Of a DNA stretch of 64,000 bases, positions 1-14,100 are shown in pieces (within the stretch, counting starts at the first letter, position 1; the number at the start of each line of letters is the position of its first letter). This stretch comes from Crambe crambe (lineage: Eukaryota > Porifera > Demospongiae > Poecilosclerida > Crambeidae), in assembly GCA_963924555.1 (NCBI GenBank), contig OZ004583.1:4125501-4189500 (forward strand). Direction: 5' to 3'. The notes under the pieces are model-generated. The model had not been told where the DNA came from. It ran no database searches and worked only from the letters and a program-made list of their open reading frames with translations. Both the position numbers and the translations under genes were made by a program.

Positions 1-656
1 TCTTTATTTTTCTGCAAATAACTAGAGAACAAGATATTTTGACCTACCTACCTGCAAGGAAGTTCTTTATCTACACATAATAACAGCATAAAAATTTATC
101 GCTTCAGTGCCAACAAAAATAAAAGTTCCTTCCACATTAAATGAATGAACCAATGAAAATTTCCTACTATACGGTATTATTTCACATAATTCCTGAAAGG
201 ATCAGGCACTGGCTATAAATTAAGACCTGAACAGAACTGCCTAATGCATCCACATGCGTACCAACCACATAATGCATGCATGTATGACCATGCTTTTTCC
301 TTCACTAGCATGATCAGTGTGTGGTTTTGGTTCTTAGCTGGTGCAATCTGTAGCCAATGTATTTTTAAAAAAGTGTATTCTAGTTAGGTATTTCTTAGCG
401 GTAACTTGGTCCTGGGGCTGATTGTAGCTACTTGAATGCTGCATCTGAAAACAATGCTCAGCCTCATCACTAATTAATTAAAAGAATTTAGAACGGCTAC
501 AGCTTGTCCTGAGGGCTATGCACTTTTGGTGCTTTTTTCTGCTCAGTAACTGAGGTGGGTTAGGCAAGCAAAGCCTTCTATCAAGGTACCAAGGCTCTGG
601 TTCCAACTCATTGGACCATAGTTCAAAGAGAAATCAATGTTATTTGGTATGCATAC
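1..656 (-). other. Partial intron of the dynein gene at the left edge
   Basis: Lies between exon 53 (657-881) and the next exon outside the window. I see no stalk or AAA5 coding text and no recognisable mobile element here, only A/T-rich sequence. Confidence 0.6.
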
Positions 657-892
657 CTTATTAGCAGCATTGAGAGCAGGCAATGCCTGATCAAGATCCT
701 TTTGTGCATCATCAGCTATTACTTTAGTTTCTGCAGCTTTCTTATTTGCAATAGCTTCTTCCTGTACAATTACAGTTTTGACCTTTGACGCCTTCTGCTG
801 GTCTGCTGTGAGTGTCTGCATTAGTTCTTCAGTTTCTCTAGACTTAGTTTCTAACTGAGGAGCCAGAGCTGTCAACTCAGCCTATACCAAAA

Positions 893-931
<39 letters not shown>

Positions 932-2160
932 AAAATAATTTAATACACCATTATGTGAAAGAAGTGGCCAAAAATAAATATTCCTAATGTTCAATACTTA
1001 CTTCCATATTTCCTACTACTTCATTGGTTTCAAGTAACTTTTTCAGTCCAGTATCAATACGATCTCGGGCAAGAACTAACTGCCTAAATGTGTCAATTAA
1101 AAGTAATATGTGATACATTATATGAAAGAATACACCTTCTCTTCGTTTGTAGCATGGTGAGGTAGAGATTGATAAGCTCAAGGTAGCTTGTAGGGGTAGT
1201 GTAATTGTGTCTTCTCAGTTCAGAATAGAATAATTCTGACATATCACTCACACTAGTATGAATTTCAACACACATTTCAGATATCGATTCCTGTAGCAAT
1301 GTAAATGTATAATAGTCACCAGATGATGTATACCACTATCTTACCTTTACAGATTCACTACCTATATCAACATGCTCAAAGAAGCTTTGAGCAACAGACA
1401 GGAGGGCTTCCCTTGGCCATACTGTGAACCAATCGATAGTGCAACAATTTACTAATGATGGAAACATACGACATCGAGATCTGAAAGCATCCCCCACTGG
1501 ACTCATACAGATAACAATGTGGAGTTTCTCTTGAACACGACTAATAAAATGGTTGAATATTCCATCCCTATGATTTAAAGTAAACATTGAAAATAAATAG
1601 ACCCAACAGCAGTGGAATTTCTGCCATGGTGGCCTTATAAATAGTCTGCTTACATGGATGGATGATGAGATCTAATAACTAGTTTACACACTGGCAATGA
1701 AAAATATACCTGTCTCCTTCACTTATTCCATGTTCTTTTGCAATAGGTCTTGTAGCTGCTATGATGTGTTCATACTCATCTGCAGCGAAGAGGTTAGGTA
1801 CTTCCCCAGAGTTTAACATGTTATTTATATCTTCAAGAAATTCTTCAACCACAATCTTGATAGAACATAATAACATTGTTAACATGTAAGTAAATAAATA
1901 AAATAAATAAATAAATAAATATTATACCTGAGTATCAGTAAAGAGGAATACTGTATCCTCTCCTTTTACTCCAGCCATCTCATAAAGCTGCTTTAGGTCT
2001 TCATGGAAGGATTCATAGTTATAACCCCGAGTCAGCTCAATTTGGAAACATTTGTATGAACGTATATGGGCAGCTAATCTTGTCAAACTTTGCTTGCCAG
2101 TTCCACCTACTCCAACTAGAAGAGCATTACCTCTTGGTTGCCGGATCATACGAGCAATCC
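657..2160 (-). CDS. DNAH6: DNAH6-like exons 48-53: AAA4 and first stalk helix
   Basis: Exons: 1928-2160, 1710-1855, 1345-1567, 1136-1290, 1002-1083, 657-881, about residues 2485-2839. AAA4 Walker [10 protein letters not shown] is in exon 48, [20 protein letters not shown] in exon 50, and [17 protein letters not shown] in exon 51. Exons 52-53 are charged, heptad-rich stalk coiled coil ending [14 protein letters not shown]. Positions 1-656 are intron; the exon holding the rest of the stalk lies outside the window. An (AAAT)n tract sits at about 890-932, just upstream of exon 53. Confidence 0.93.
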
Positions 2161-5100
2161 TACATAATCACCATAACTAACTGTACTAGTAGTTCATGAT
2201 CATACTGCACATGTGAAGCCCATGCATACCTTCATCATGCATCCCAGAGCATTCCATTTGATAATAGCCTCGACCCCAGGCCCTTCTTTTTGGAGGGCCT
2301 GGTACGCGAAGTCACGTGGGGGTGGGACTGGGGTAGAATCAACTAGAGTCTAATGGACTAAAGTCTAATGGACTAGAGTCTACTGGATCAACCCAAGGCA
2401 CCAGATATTCAGAAGAACTTCTGCTCTGTTCGCTACAACAACCAGCTAAGCCTAAAGGGATGAACAAAAGCATAGATGCTATAGACTACGTAACCGGGAT
2501 AGGAAACCGCATTAACCCGTGTACAAAAATTACGGGCACACAGTGTTACGGTTTCTGCGCATGTGTGGAGCCATAGTAACAGGTGAAAGAGAGACAAGTA
2601 TTCCAGCTCATTTCCTCCAGGTAGGTGAATGGCGAATAGAAACCAGATAAAAAGGAGGACTTATGTAGTGACTATGATATATTACAATTGTGCATGCAAT
2701 ATTCTGCATGGTCCTGGTTAAAACTGGGTATTGTTCTGGATGCTTAGCTAAAACTCCCTCTAGTTAGCTATTTATAAAGCAAAATACAGGTTTCAATTGT
2801 CATATTGATTGCTTTTAATCCCATGAATGGGAATTCTATCAGTGATAAAGACATAGTATTGTTCCTGAAAACATCTTCACTTCTCCTTGCATATTTTTAA
2901 TGTCCCTCTTTTGGAAAGTGCACTTGTTATTTGTTCATACAAAGCAATTATTTCAGAAGTAACTTCTTATGTGTGTGGGAATCTATAAGAAGTATTCAAC
3001 CAAGTAGTTAGCTGATAGAAATAAATTAGTTCTTGTGTGGGCCACTTAATAGTGTAACGTTTCAGTTGCAGGCATAATATATTCATGGTCAACTTAGAAT
3101 GCCTTAGATTTGAGCCCAAGAAACATTTATAAAGAGTGAAGAAGAGGAAGCTTGCAGAATCTGAAGTACTATAAAATTGATGTATACACGTAGCTAGGCT
3201 GCAGAAGTAAGGGTATCTTTTCCTTTACCTCCTCAATTGTGTGCGGATTTGGTATCACTCGAACAACACATGGAAGGGATATCTCTTCCAGAGGGATGGA
3301 TAAGGTGTACTGATTCCATGGAAGACATTCTAGTATTTGCCTAGCTAACCATCAATGTTCACCCCCTTTCAGCTAAGGCTACCATGCTTTTGAAAATAGA
3401 CAAGGAATAAAGGTGGAATCTCAGCTATAATGGTGTTTCGGTGTAAGTGGGCCAGTGCAGTCTTTTTAGTGACATTCCTCCTAAACTTACCAGTGCGAAA
3501 GCTGTTATCAACCTGCTTTCTACATTCCAAAAAATAGTGGGAATCCAGTGAATGACTTCAGGCAGCTTGTGGATGCTCATGGGGCAGAATTCTTTGATTC
3601 CACACAGGTAGCTATGTGTACATGCTAGCTCTTTAGCTATGACATGTAGTAATTGTCTACATCATAGGAAATCAACGAATAGCAAGTATCGATAGTTGTG
3701 GTGACACCATCAGACATGTAGCCTGTGAGCTTCTAATTCCCAAGTGTGTACGTTGTAAGAGGTGCATAAATTTTAGAGGCTGTCTCAGGGTCCAGTCAAG
3801 TCATCTGGTAAGCAGGTCATTAAATCGAACTGATCCTCAGAGCCATACACCTTACCACACCCTGTCAAGTGACGAGATGAAGGCTAGAATCAGTAAGCTG
3901 CACAGTGAGCTAAAGCTGAAGCAGCTTCTACCCACTGTACCAGATGCCTGAGGAGTTGGTAGCAGAAAACCATCGTCCTTAAGAATATCCTTAACGGCAT
4001 CTAAGCATCACCTGGTAGAGAAAAAAATAATAGCTAGAGCTTACCACTGTAGTAGTTTGTAGGTTATACAGTTGTAGCTACAAACCAGCTAACTCACCAG
4101 AAAAAGATGCATTTGCAGCTAAAATCTCCCCAGAACTGGAAGCTACAGCCATGTCCTTTTCTTTACGAGTCTCTGCGGGGTCTGGGCTCCATAAAGGAAG
4201 AGCTGGTTGTACTTGTAGGTTATGCTACAAACCCACCCCGTAACACAGAGTGCCCGGAGAAAAAAATTGGGTTTCCTATCCCGGTTACGTAGTCTATAGT
4301 ATCTATGACAAAAGCTACGTGATAGCTTACTAGCTAACAACAAGCAGTTCAAATACTATCTGCTGCTAAGCTAGTAACACTTCAGTGGCAGCACAATTTT
4401 CTCAGGCCAGGCCATGTGCTTGAATGCGTAGTTGTAGCACCAATTTGTCATGGTGACGTATGCGATCGGAATGCGTTTCCTTGGACACACCCATGCCATG
4501 GGTTTCTATGATATTTTCACATACCAGGCCCTTGGGGCCAAGGCTACCTGATAAGACTTACAGTATAAATTTTATTAGTTGAAATTTTCATAGGCTCAAC
4601 TAAAAATTTTCATATACAGTGAACTCCCTCTAATCAGGACCCCTGAAATGAGGCCACCCCTGCATTCAGGACACTTTAAAAAGTCAATCCACCTCTGAAA
4701 TGAGGCCACCCTCTAATCAGGACACTTCTGCTGGCCCCAAAGATGGGCAGATTAGAGGGAGTCCACTGTAGTAAAAATGATTGACCCACACCCGTTAAAG
4801 ATGATTGAGTGTGGTGCCGGTCAGCTAGCTGCAGCAACAGATCATAGATAATTTTTACAGGATTGGAAACGGGCCAATTGAATCTAATTGTCAAGGCTGG
4901 TTGCACATAATATGCACATGCAGTCCAATACCTTTGATCTGGGGATTATAATGTTGAAAACCACTAGAACAGAGTTTTTTTTATATATCCTGTGTTACAC
5001 TGTCAATTATTTATAAATCACCAACCAGCTAATTACTTCACAGCATTCACTCAGGTAACCTTTTGTGTACCTATACAGCTGAAGTAATCCTTCTGTGTTA

Positions 5101-8100
5101 GTTATTTGGTGATGTGCACTGAAAAAGAACCTATTCTTTAACTAAATATAGCACAACAAGCATGAATAATTGGAGAAGTGTTCTATTATTTTGCTAAACA
5201 GTGCATTCTTGGCTATCATTGTTTGTGTACCTCCAGTTCCTGGCTCCTTCATGTTGACTATGATTTGCTCACAGTTGATGGCTTAACTAAATCAACTTAC
5301 TAAATTATTAAATTGGCTAAGCTAGGCAGTGAGAGGCGTATATAAAATACACAGGCACCACTGAATTTTGTTAGTGGAGGTCTCATCCATGACAATGAGT
5401 ACCGTACAGCAGTTTTTTTGTTGTTTTTTTCGTATTTCATTAATCATCAAAAGCCAATACAGATGAGAATTACGTAGTCTTTTATTCAGTACAGTACAAT
5501 TATTTTAGCGCATGTGCAACAATATCTACGGACTTCACTTCACAGCTGCTGAATCTCCATTTTCACTTGGCTTGCATACGATTTTTGGGCTTCATTTCTT
5601 CAGGAATAGCCCTCTTAGCGATCGTGACAACTTCTTAATTGATGGAATCTAGCTAGCTAAGAAGAAAGTGGACCAGAAGGTTAGGTAACTAAGTTATGTA
5701 TAGTGCTGTAGTTGAATGTACGAACATCTACATGTGGCTAGACGGTGGCTTTATTTGGAAAAAAATTTGATAGAAAATTTTTTCGATAGATAGACTGATT
5801 ACCGAAACTACCGAATTTTTATCCCCACCAAAATTATCCTGCTGTACGGTATTGTGTTTCCAATCCCATAAAAAATCTCTTCTATCTCTATAATCAGATT
5901 CTCCATGATTATGTATGGGATGTAAAACAGTTTGTTATAGAGGCTTGTTGTTCATAAGGAACCCTTCTCCCAAATAAAGCTAGAGTACCCCATTGGGTCA
6001 GGAGGAGTAGCTGTGTTATCAAGCTATGAGTAATAAGGAGTGGGGGTGTAATTTTTTTAGTATAATTATGAAGAAAACTTGTGATAGCAAATACTTGAAG
6101 GCTAGTCTTTTATCTTCCAGTCATAGCTTCTATGGGCTGGCCTAAAAATGATCTGACCGTACAATTCCTGTTACCTAGCCTGCAATTATGCTTTCTGTAG
6201 CTTAGCATTATCTTCCTAATAATGATGCATCTTCATTCAGTAAACTTATAGTACTGCAAATATGTAAATAATTGTGATAGAAGCATGAAATTTGGTATAC
6301 TGTTAATTATTTTTTTGGCTATAGGGCCATTTCAAAATTCCCCCTATATTTAATTATACCTAATTAAAGATGGTCGCCAATTTCCATTATAATTTTCTAC
6401 ACTGATTACTCAGAGCACAATCCTGCAAACTAAAAAGAGCAGTTTAGCTTTCCAGCACTTACAACACCCTCTGTAGTCTTTCTTGTAGCCACAACAGATA
6501 AGCTCACTAGGGCTTCTATAGGGTGGTCCAGCAGATGACTTCCCATCCATTATCATTCCCCCCCCCCCCCCCCATTTGCATGGAGCTAGCACCCAGCCTG
6601 GTAAGCTGCTCTTGCTGAAGACTGCTCATACGGTCATAGAGCAGGACCATAAATCGTTCAAGAGGATCATTGGATGTAGCCATTGCTCTATGTTCCAGTG
6701 CAGCAGCCAAGGCACAAAATGCAGGTGTTACTTCATTAAATGCTTTCTGGGTATTCCATGCAGTCCTCTTGCCTCTGTTTCCAAAAAAGGGACACAGTAA
6801 TCCATGAGACATTGACAAGGCAATACATCTGGATCCAGAGCACCTGCAACTTTGTGTGCTGGAATCTGCCAAAAATGCTTCCCTATACCATACTTCAGTG
6901 TGACATAGTCTCAGTGCTGCCACAATGACTAATATCACAACGTTTGTGTTAACTGTGGAAATTGAGATTTTCTTGTGTCCTAGCTTCATGGTAATGAGTA
7001 TCTGTGTGTATGGAGCCTATACTGTCATGATTGACACAAAAACACATTCATTATGGGTTATAACTACTTCCTTGTTGGTACCCATTTCAGCAAATCTCAC
7101 AGAATAGCTCTGTCAATGTGGAGAAATCCCTTTAGGGATCAGACTAGATGCTTCCACGTAAGGCCAATACACTGTCTGACATATCCATTCTGGAGATATT
7201 CTGGCATGGACTAGCCTGATTTTCATGTTTGAAAAACTCATCAAGATCTCCATCACGTGTCTGCGAAGCAATGTACCACCGTGAGAAGAGCAAGCAGTTA
7301 CTCTAAGGGAAGTCATTTGCATTTGCTTATTTGATTTCTGCTGAACAGGAGGTTGGGTAAATAGATGAAGGTTATCGGCTCAATATAATAGATACTTTGC
7401 AGCTCATTGTGATTCCAAGGCTAGGATTATACGGTGAAAGGGCTAGGCTAGGGCCAGGGGAGGGGTCAAAAAATTTCCTATACTGAGTTTCTCGTACTGT
7501 ATCACTGACAGCTACATCTGCAATAACTATTTCAGCTGTCCAATTCAAGTAGATCACTACTTGAATGGATTTCTCATTTTGTTAATGGTTTTGCTCAGCT
7601 ACCTGTGATGCAAATGAGCCATCTCAAGAGCAGATATCATCCATCAATGCAGCGCTTCAGGGTTTGCTGTTAAGCCAACAGCTCAGCCATCATATTCATG
7701 GGTTTGGTCTGTGGCTATAGCAGAGAAAGCATGTTGTCATTTCTTCACAACAAATATAAATTCTGCATAGACTTTTGGATGGAACTTTTCAAGTGAAATC
7801 ATGTCGTTGATATACACCTTCATGTGGTCTAGAGCAAAGCATCAAGAAGCAATCCTTGTAAGTGCCTAGGAGGAAGTTTCCTTCTTGTATAAATACATGA
7901 AGCTCAAGTTGAAGTATGATAATTATGCCAAAAATTGGAACTGAGGGCATGCACTGGCCTTTTCACTGCACCACTTTTCCAGTGGTATTGCTTCTTCATC
8001 TAATCCTTGGATGTAGTCATCGCAGGCCTTCTTCGATAACAAATAGAGGCTGCTTGCTGTGATTCGATGAGCCCTCCTTGTGTGTATTACATGGGGTTGC

Positions 8101-11100
8101 AATACCAGTTCGAATAAGTGCTCCTGTCCAGTCACTCACTATCTTCCAAAAGATCTCCAAGCATCTTGAGAGTTACAATTTCAATATGTAGCCCATGGTC
8201 TTTATGTTTTGTGCAACTGTCATAAATTGTAAATACTAAAAGAAAAAAAATGCGCATTTTCCGCATTTAGCTATAAAGTATTCTTGGCTTTTCTAGCAAG
8301 AATTAAGTGGCCCAATAGTATGCCAAGTTTCATGTTTCTATCACAAAAGGCACAGATTTGATGAAAAAAAATACCTATCTGCTGTACTATTAATGACGTG
8401 TGATCTGTTGAATCATACCTCTCAAATATCTATGTGGCAATTAAGGTTGTCAATTGAAATAAAATGGTGTCCTCTGATACCAGTACAGAAAAAGTTCTAA
8501 ACGTGGCTAAAAATTTAGATACGATAGTAGTAAGTGTAATAGTTGCTAAAATTAGACCTGAGGACTTACATTTCATTATAAGTGCTACATATTTATTGGC
8601 TCACCTTGAAACATGCTCCATGGCATCCAGAAAGAAAACCAACTTCATTTCTTTAGATGAACTCATATTAAAATCATCAAGGTACTAGAATTTCATACAA
8701 GCATGTGGAAATGTCAATTAAGATTGAATACTGCATCTTATCCCTTTATTATTTTACATACCTCAGATAAAACAGTAGATAATTTCTTCATATCACTTAG
8801 TTCTTCATACATTTTATCTGAATCGTCAGCACCAACTTTGATGAAATCACCAAAGATAATTGGAGATTCCTCAAGCTTCTCTGCACTGATGTCCTATTAA
8901 ATTAGGTCAAATTTGAAGGGCTCAAGTGGAAGAGGATAAGGTCCCAAATCACACAGAGCAAGTTTACTAGCTAGTTTACACTTCTTGGGGCCCAGAACCA
9001 CTCATTGCCATTAAATCACCTATGCTCAGGGGATAATCTGTTATACTCTCCTATGAGACTACTGAGGTAGCACTACAGAAAAAAACGAAAAAACAACACA
9101 AAAACAACAACAAAAACAAAAAACAACAACAAAAAAACAACAAAAACAACAAAAAACAACTGAGCAACTGACCACTGAGAAGTGTTTACCAGCCATGTCT
9201 GATAGCATGGTATTGAAATATTTCTTGTCATGTTTGTCTATTAATCGATCATGAAACACTCTTTGACATTCATGGCAATACAAACGAAAAATATGATTAT
9301 GCTCTCGAATGATTCCAGGATCAGCTTGAAGAACACCTAATAAATGATTTTGCAAATATAAGCCACTGAAGAAATTTTATTATATAGAGAGCACATACAA
9401 GCCTATGTTTTTTATTTCGACTATCATTATTCATGTATTCAAATTGTTGCACACACAGTGAAGGAGATTAGTTCTTATTAATATAGGTTATTAACCACAA
9501 ATCTATGCTGTATCACTGTATACATACCTTGAAAGCATTTTGACAAGTCCCTGAGATTGAATAAGTAGTGTGATTTTGCAGGAGTGGGCAATAAGTCTGT
9601 GCTCATACGGCCATATATCTCAACACTAAAAGCAGCATATTTCAAATGCAGTTAATAATTCTACATAATATTATTTACCTTGCATTAACTATGGCCCCTG
9701 TAGCATCTTTCACTGGCTGAGGAAATACTTGGAAAAAACCATTAGTTATTGCCTATAAAAGGAGATTCAAATAACCAATGATAGAAAAATTATAAGCTAT
9801 TTCTTACAGAAAATATTGCCTTCAAGCTAATATCTGAAGGTGTGGGCAGGCAGAGCATGGAAAAATGGCGTATCATTCTAGGAGTAACTGGATTCCGTCC
9901 ACCTCCAGGAGGAGCACACGCAGCACAGATAGTGACATCCTTTATTTCCTTCCAAAACAGTTTTTCTCTATCATACAGCCCTTTAAAATCCTGGTACTGC
10001 CTTAGTAATTCAATTGGAGGTTGGGAACCATAACGATCCAGTTTTGGCATATTGAGATCATCTACAAATATTATCATGCGTTTCCCTGTTGGAGCTCCTA
10101 TAGTAATAAATATTAATGTGTTAAAATACACATATGTATTCCAATTGCTACTTGGATAAAACAACTGGTATGGCAGATAAAATTTACAGGTCCTGCACAC
10201 ATAATTAATGTAAACTCCTTGACATCATGACCATTATTGCCATGAATCTGGAAGTAGAACCATTGGCACTGGTTTAATGATTAACTTGAGATCCGATATG
10301 TTTCATGAGCTTTCCTGGTGTAGAGTCACTATTCCAAATCCTTATACAGGGACTCTTGCAATGATTATAGTTGGGATGCAGTGCCCCAGTTTAACTACCT
10401 ACCAAGTATTGTTTTTCGCTTCTTTTCTAGTTTGGATTCTATGATTTCTTGAGTCTGGAGGCTGCTAGTTTGAGCAGAGAAGTTAATTGCAACATTCACA
10501 ACATTACTTCGTTCCTGTAGGTCCTTTAGTAAACCTTTGGCAATTACAGACTGAAATAAAATAAATAAGTTAATAAATACACTTGGATAAGGGCAAGCAT
10601 TGAACACAACAATGCCTAAGAGATTAACTAGATAGCTAGTCAGCCAGAATAAGTTTATGGCTGATTTGCTATTAGCAATGCACATGCTCAAATTGGTCCA
10701 CATAATAACATGAATAATAATTTCCTTCCCACCTTTCCAACTCCAGTTGTACCAGTGAAAAGCACAGATCTGTTTATGTCTGTGAGTTTTTCCATGAGAT
10801 ATCCATATCGTTTTGTGTCAATTGTAGGCACAAGAATATCAAAAAAGGGAATCTAAAAATATAAAGTAGAAAAAAAAAACATGCCTGCTTCTCATGAAAT
10901 TATTCCCCAAATTGCAATGCTAACAATGCATGCTGCCATAAATTAATCATTAGGTGTATGCTCGAGTTTGAAACCATAACTTATTCCCTTTTTACTAAGG
11001 GTTTTTTTCCTGCATAACTAAGTAGCTGTTTAAACTGCACATAGGCGGTAGGTTGGGGTGCAATTATGAGTGATATTATAAAAGTAGTCCTATTGGTATA

Positions 11101-14100
11101 ACGACTAATATTTAACTATAATAACCACAACAATAAAAACAACAAACAAACAAACAAACAAACAAACAAACAAACAGTTCTACTATTACTGCTATAACAG
11201 AAATTATCATACATGAACTGAATACTACAATAATGATACAAAGTGAATTCTTAATAAAACGATCGAAGGCCAAACACTGATTACCTCAGAATCATAAGAA
11301 AAACTTGGAATGATCTTCTCCCAAGGTTCCAATCTTTTATTATTGTAGTCCACATAATAACTATACAAATCTGATCCACCAGGAATCTAAAAAAAATAAA
11401 ATAATAGTGTCAATAGAAACTCTTCCTTAAGACATCTTTGCCTATTAATAAAATATCATTAATCAATACTTACTTTAAGATCTTGAATGTCACCAAATAG
11501 ATCTCTACAGAAAGTATCAAAGGCATCCATTGATTTCTCAACTAAATTGCCACCTAATCCCCACACATAAGCAAAGAGAAATGTAGTACAAATAAGAGGG
11601 CAAAGTTTTATCGGATCCATTTTGAAATCTACAGTAGTCTTATCTTCAGTGCCACATAAAAGTGATGTCATCAATGAACATACTGTGGTAATACGACTCA
11701 AATCAACCTGTATAATAGATATGATGATAATATATTAGAAAAATGAACCATTCAACTTACTGCTTGCATCCCCTGAACAGCATGCTTCTTTAAGAACTTA
11801 AGTCCAGGGTCTATGTAGCTATTGAAGAGTGTGGTGATATACTCCTAGAATTGTTCAATTATCACATAGTAGTCATATTCATGCCTCTATTAATAACCTT
11901 GTTAGTTATTTATTATTTGATAACCTTTATGGAGTCTGGTAACTTCACAGGAAACTTTGAATGAAGCCAAGTAAGGATATACGGTTTCCACTTTAAATCC
12001 TCAGGATCAAGAAATACCATACCGCACCTACAACAAAACAAGTATGAAGAGGTGGGGGAGGGGGGCTGCATTGAGATTCATTGTTTGACTTCAAAGCACA
12101 GCTTTTTTCTCTCTCATTTTTTCTTTTTCTACTTGGTACTTAAAAAGTAGCTACCTGCTGGCTAAGACTTTGACCTCCACAGAATGCAAACACTAGGCTA
12201 AGCATGCAGTAACACTTGGATATTTTACCCACATAATTTACCTGCTGACAGTAGCTGGAGATGCAACAGCTAAATCTTGAACTTCAAACATCATATGAAT
12301 AGAGGGAGTTAACTTGATTCTTTCTGAGTTTGCAAGACACAGCATCTTATTGTCATCCAAAACAGTGTTCATATTCTCAATCCAAAGAGCATCCACAGGA
12401 CCATCACATATGATCCACTTATGATCCTCAGTAGTGTCCTTAACTACTTCACGTACGATTGTGGCCATGAGTCCATCCCTCCATTCAAGTGTTAATTTGT
12501 TTATCTCACCATAGAGTTCACCCATTGAAATTGCCTAGAATAAATAATAGTTAGACACTGAGACAGAGTGATCTAGATGTATTAACATAGTGTAGCATTT
12601 GTGAAAGGAAAGTGCAAAAGAGAAAGAAGAATTTTCAGTTTTGATACCATCCCTTCATAGAGAGGTCAGAATTGAACTTCCAAGAATAAAAAAATTTAAC
12701 TGTCATATATGGATATGACAATACTTTTCCCACTAGCATGATTAGTGTGGGATCACTTTGCTTGTCTAATGGGATCTAGAAATGGATTCCGAGTTTTAGG
12801 TGGACAATTTACCTCTCTCCTCACAGTTCTTTAGTAACTCCTAGCAGCTATTTGTTTGCTGTATGTAAAGTCAGCTCACCCCCATAACAATAAAGCCATG
12901 ATGATGCTTTTGTCAAAAGAATATTTCAGCCTTAGTGATAGTTGCCATTGCTATAACATAGATACCTTATATCTTGACTAACAGGATTTAGAAACCCTCA
13001 GTACACCCCAGGGCCCTTCCTTTGGTATCTGTACTCACTGTCTTACCTTAGGATTTAGTACATAAGTATGAACAGGTTGGTAGTAGTAATGCTTGTGGCC
13101 TTCTTTATGAAGTGATGTCAAAGCATCTTTAAGAATTTCATAAATAGCAGTTTTACCACCACCAGTTGGACCAACACACATCAGTCCATGTCTAACCAGT
13201 TGAGTTTCATAAAGCTGGATAACCTTTTGGACCTGCAACAAAATACAAATTTTAAAGCGCACCTTTTTTTTTTTTTTTTTGCACAGTACCTGCGACTGAA
13301 CCAGTTGATAACCCTTTTCTGCAATTATTCTTTCAATGTATGATTGTAAAACACCGTAATCATGCTCAGGGAGGGTGGTACCTGGAAAGAGATCTGATAG
13401 AATACCCTAAAAAGAGTAAGTTAAAAATAATGCAGTCACATAGACATGAATTGATCATGGTCAGGTTGACAGAATGGCTGGTGATCAAAACATATATTCT
13501 CTACGAGGACACCTACTGGTAGGAGAGACTAACTACATACATTACAGGCATATAAAAAATCACAAACTAGAATTGCTCACTGCATAATGGTACTACAATA
13601 AAAATGTAACCTTGAAGAGAATGGCATCATCAGCTAAAAATTTTGGTAAATTGCTGTCCCTCAGGGCTCTGATCAAAACCAAGTCTTCTTGGATATCAGG
13701 ATTCTCACGCTTTAATTGTCCAGCCATAACAAGTACCTTAAACAGATAATGCAAAACATGTATAACTGGGCAAAAAAAAATGAGCCCAGACACTAATGAT
13801 CAGTGGGACTGCAATGATAATACATACTAGCTATGAGCATGCAGCGTTAGCACTCTCTAAGTAGGGATGGCAGGTCAAAGGTCATAATACTGTACAAATT
13901 AAAAACTCTCTGGCTCACAAAACTCTACACTGAGCTGCCACTTCAATACTAAGAATGCTTTGAAAATTCAAACCTTACAATATTTAAAAAGTGATTTCTA
14001 AATAGCCATACTGACTCACTGGCTAAAGTTTCCATACTTCCACCATGGTTATCCGTTCAAGTGCAGACTTGATCTGTTGGCATTTTTTCAACTAAAGTTC

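Noticed and set aside
6560-6574. Poly-C run as a functional site
   Set aside because: A homopolymer inside a dead element; no context suggests function, and sequencing slippage is possible.
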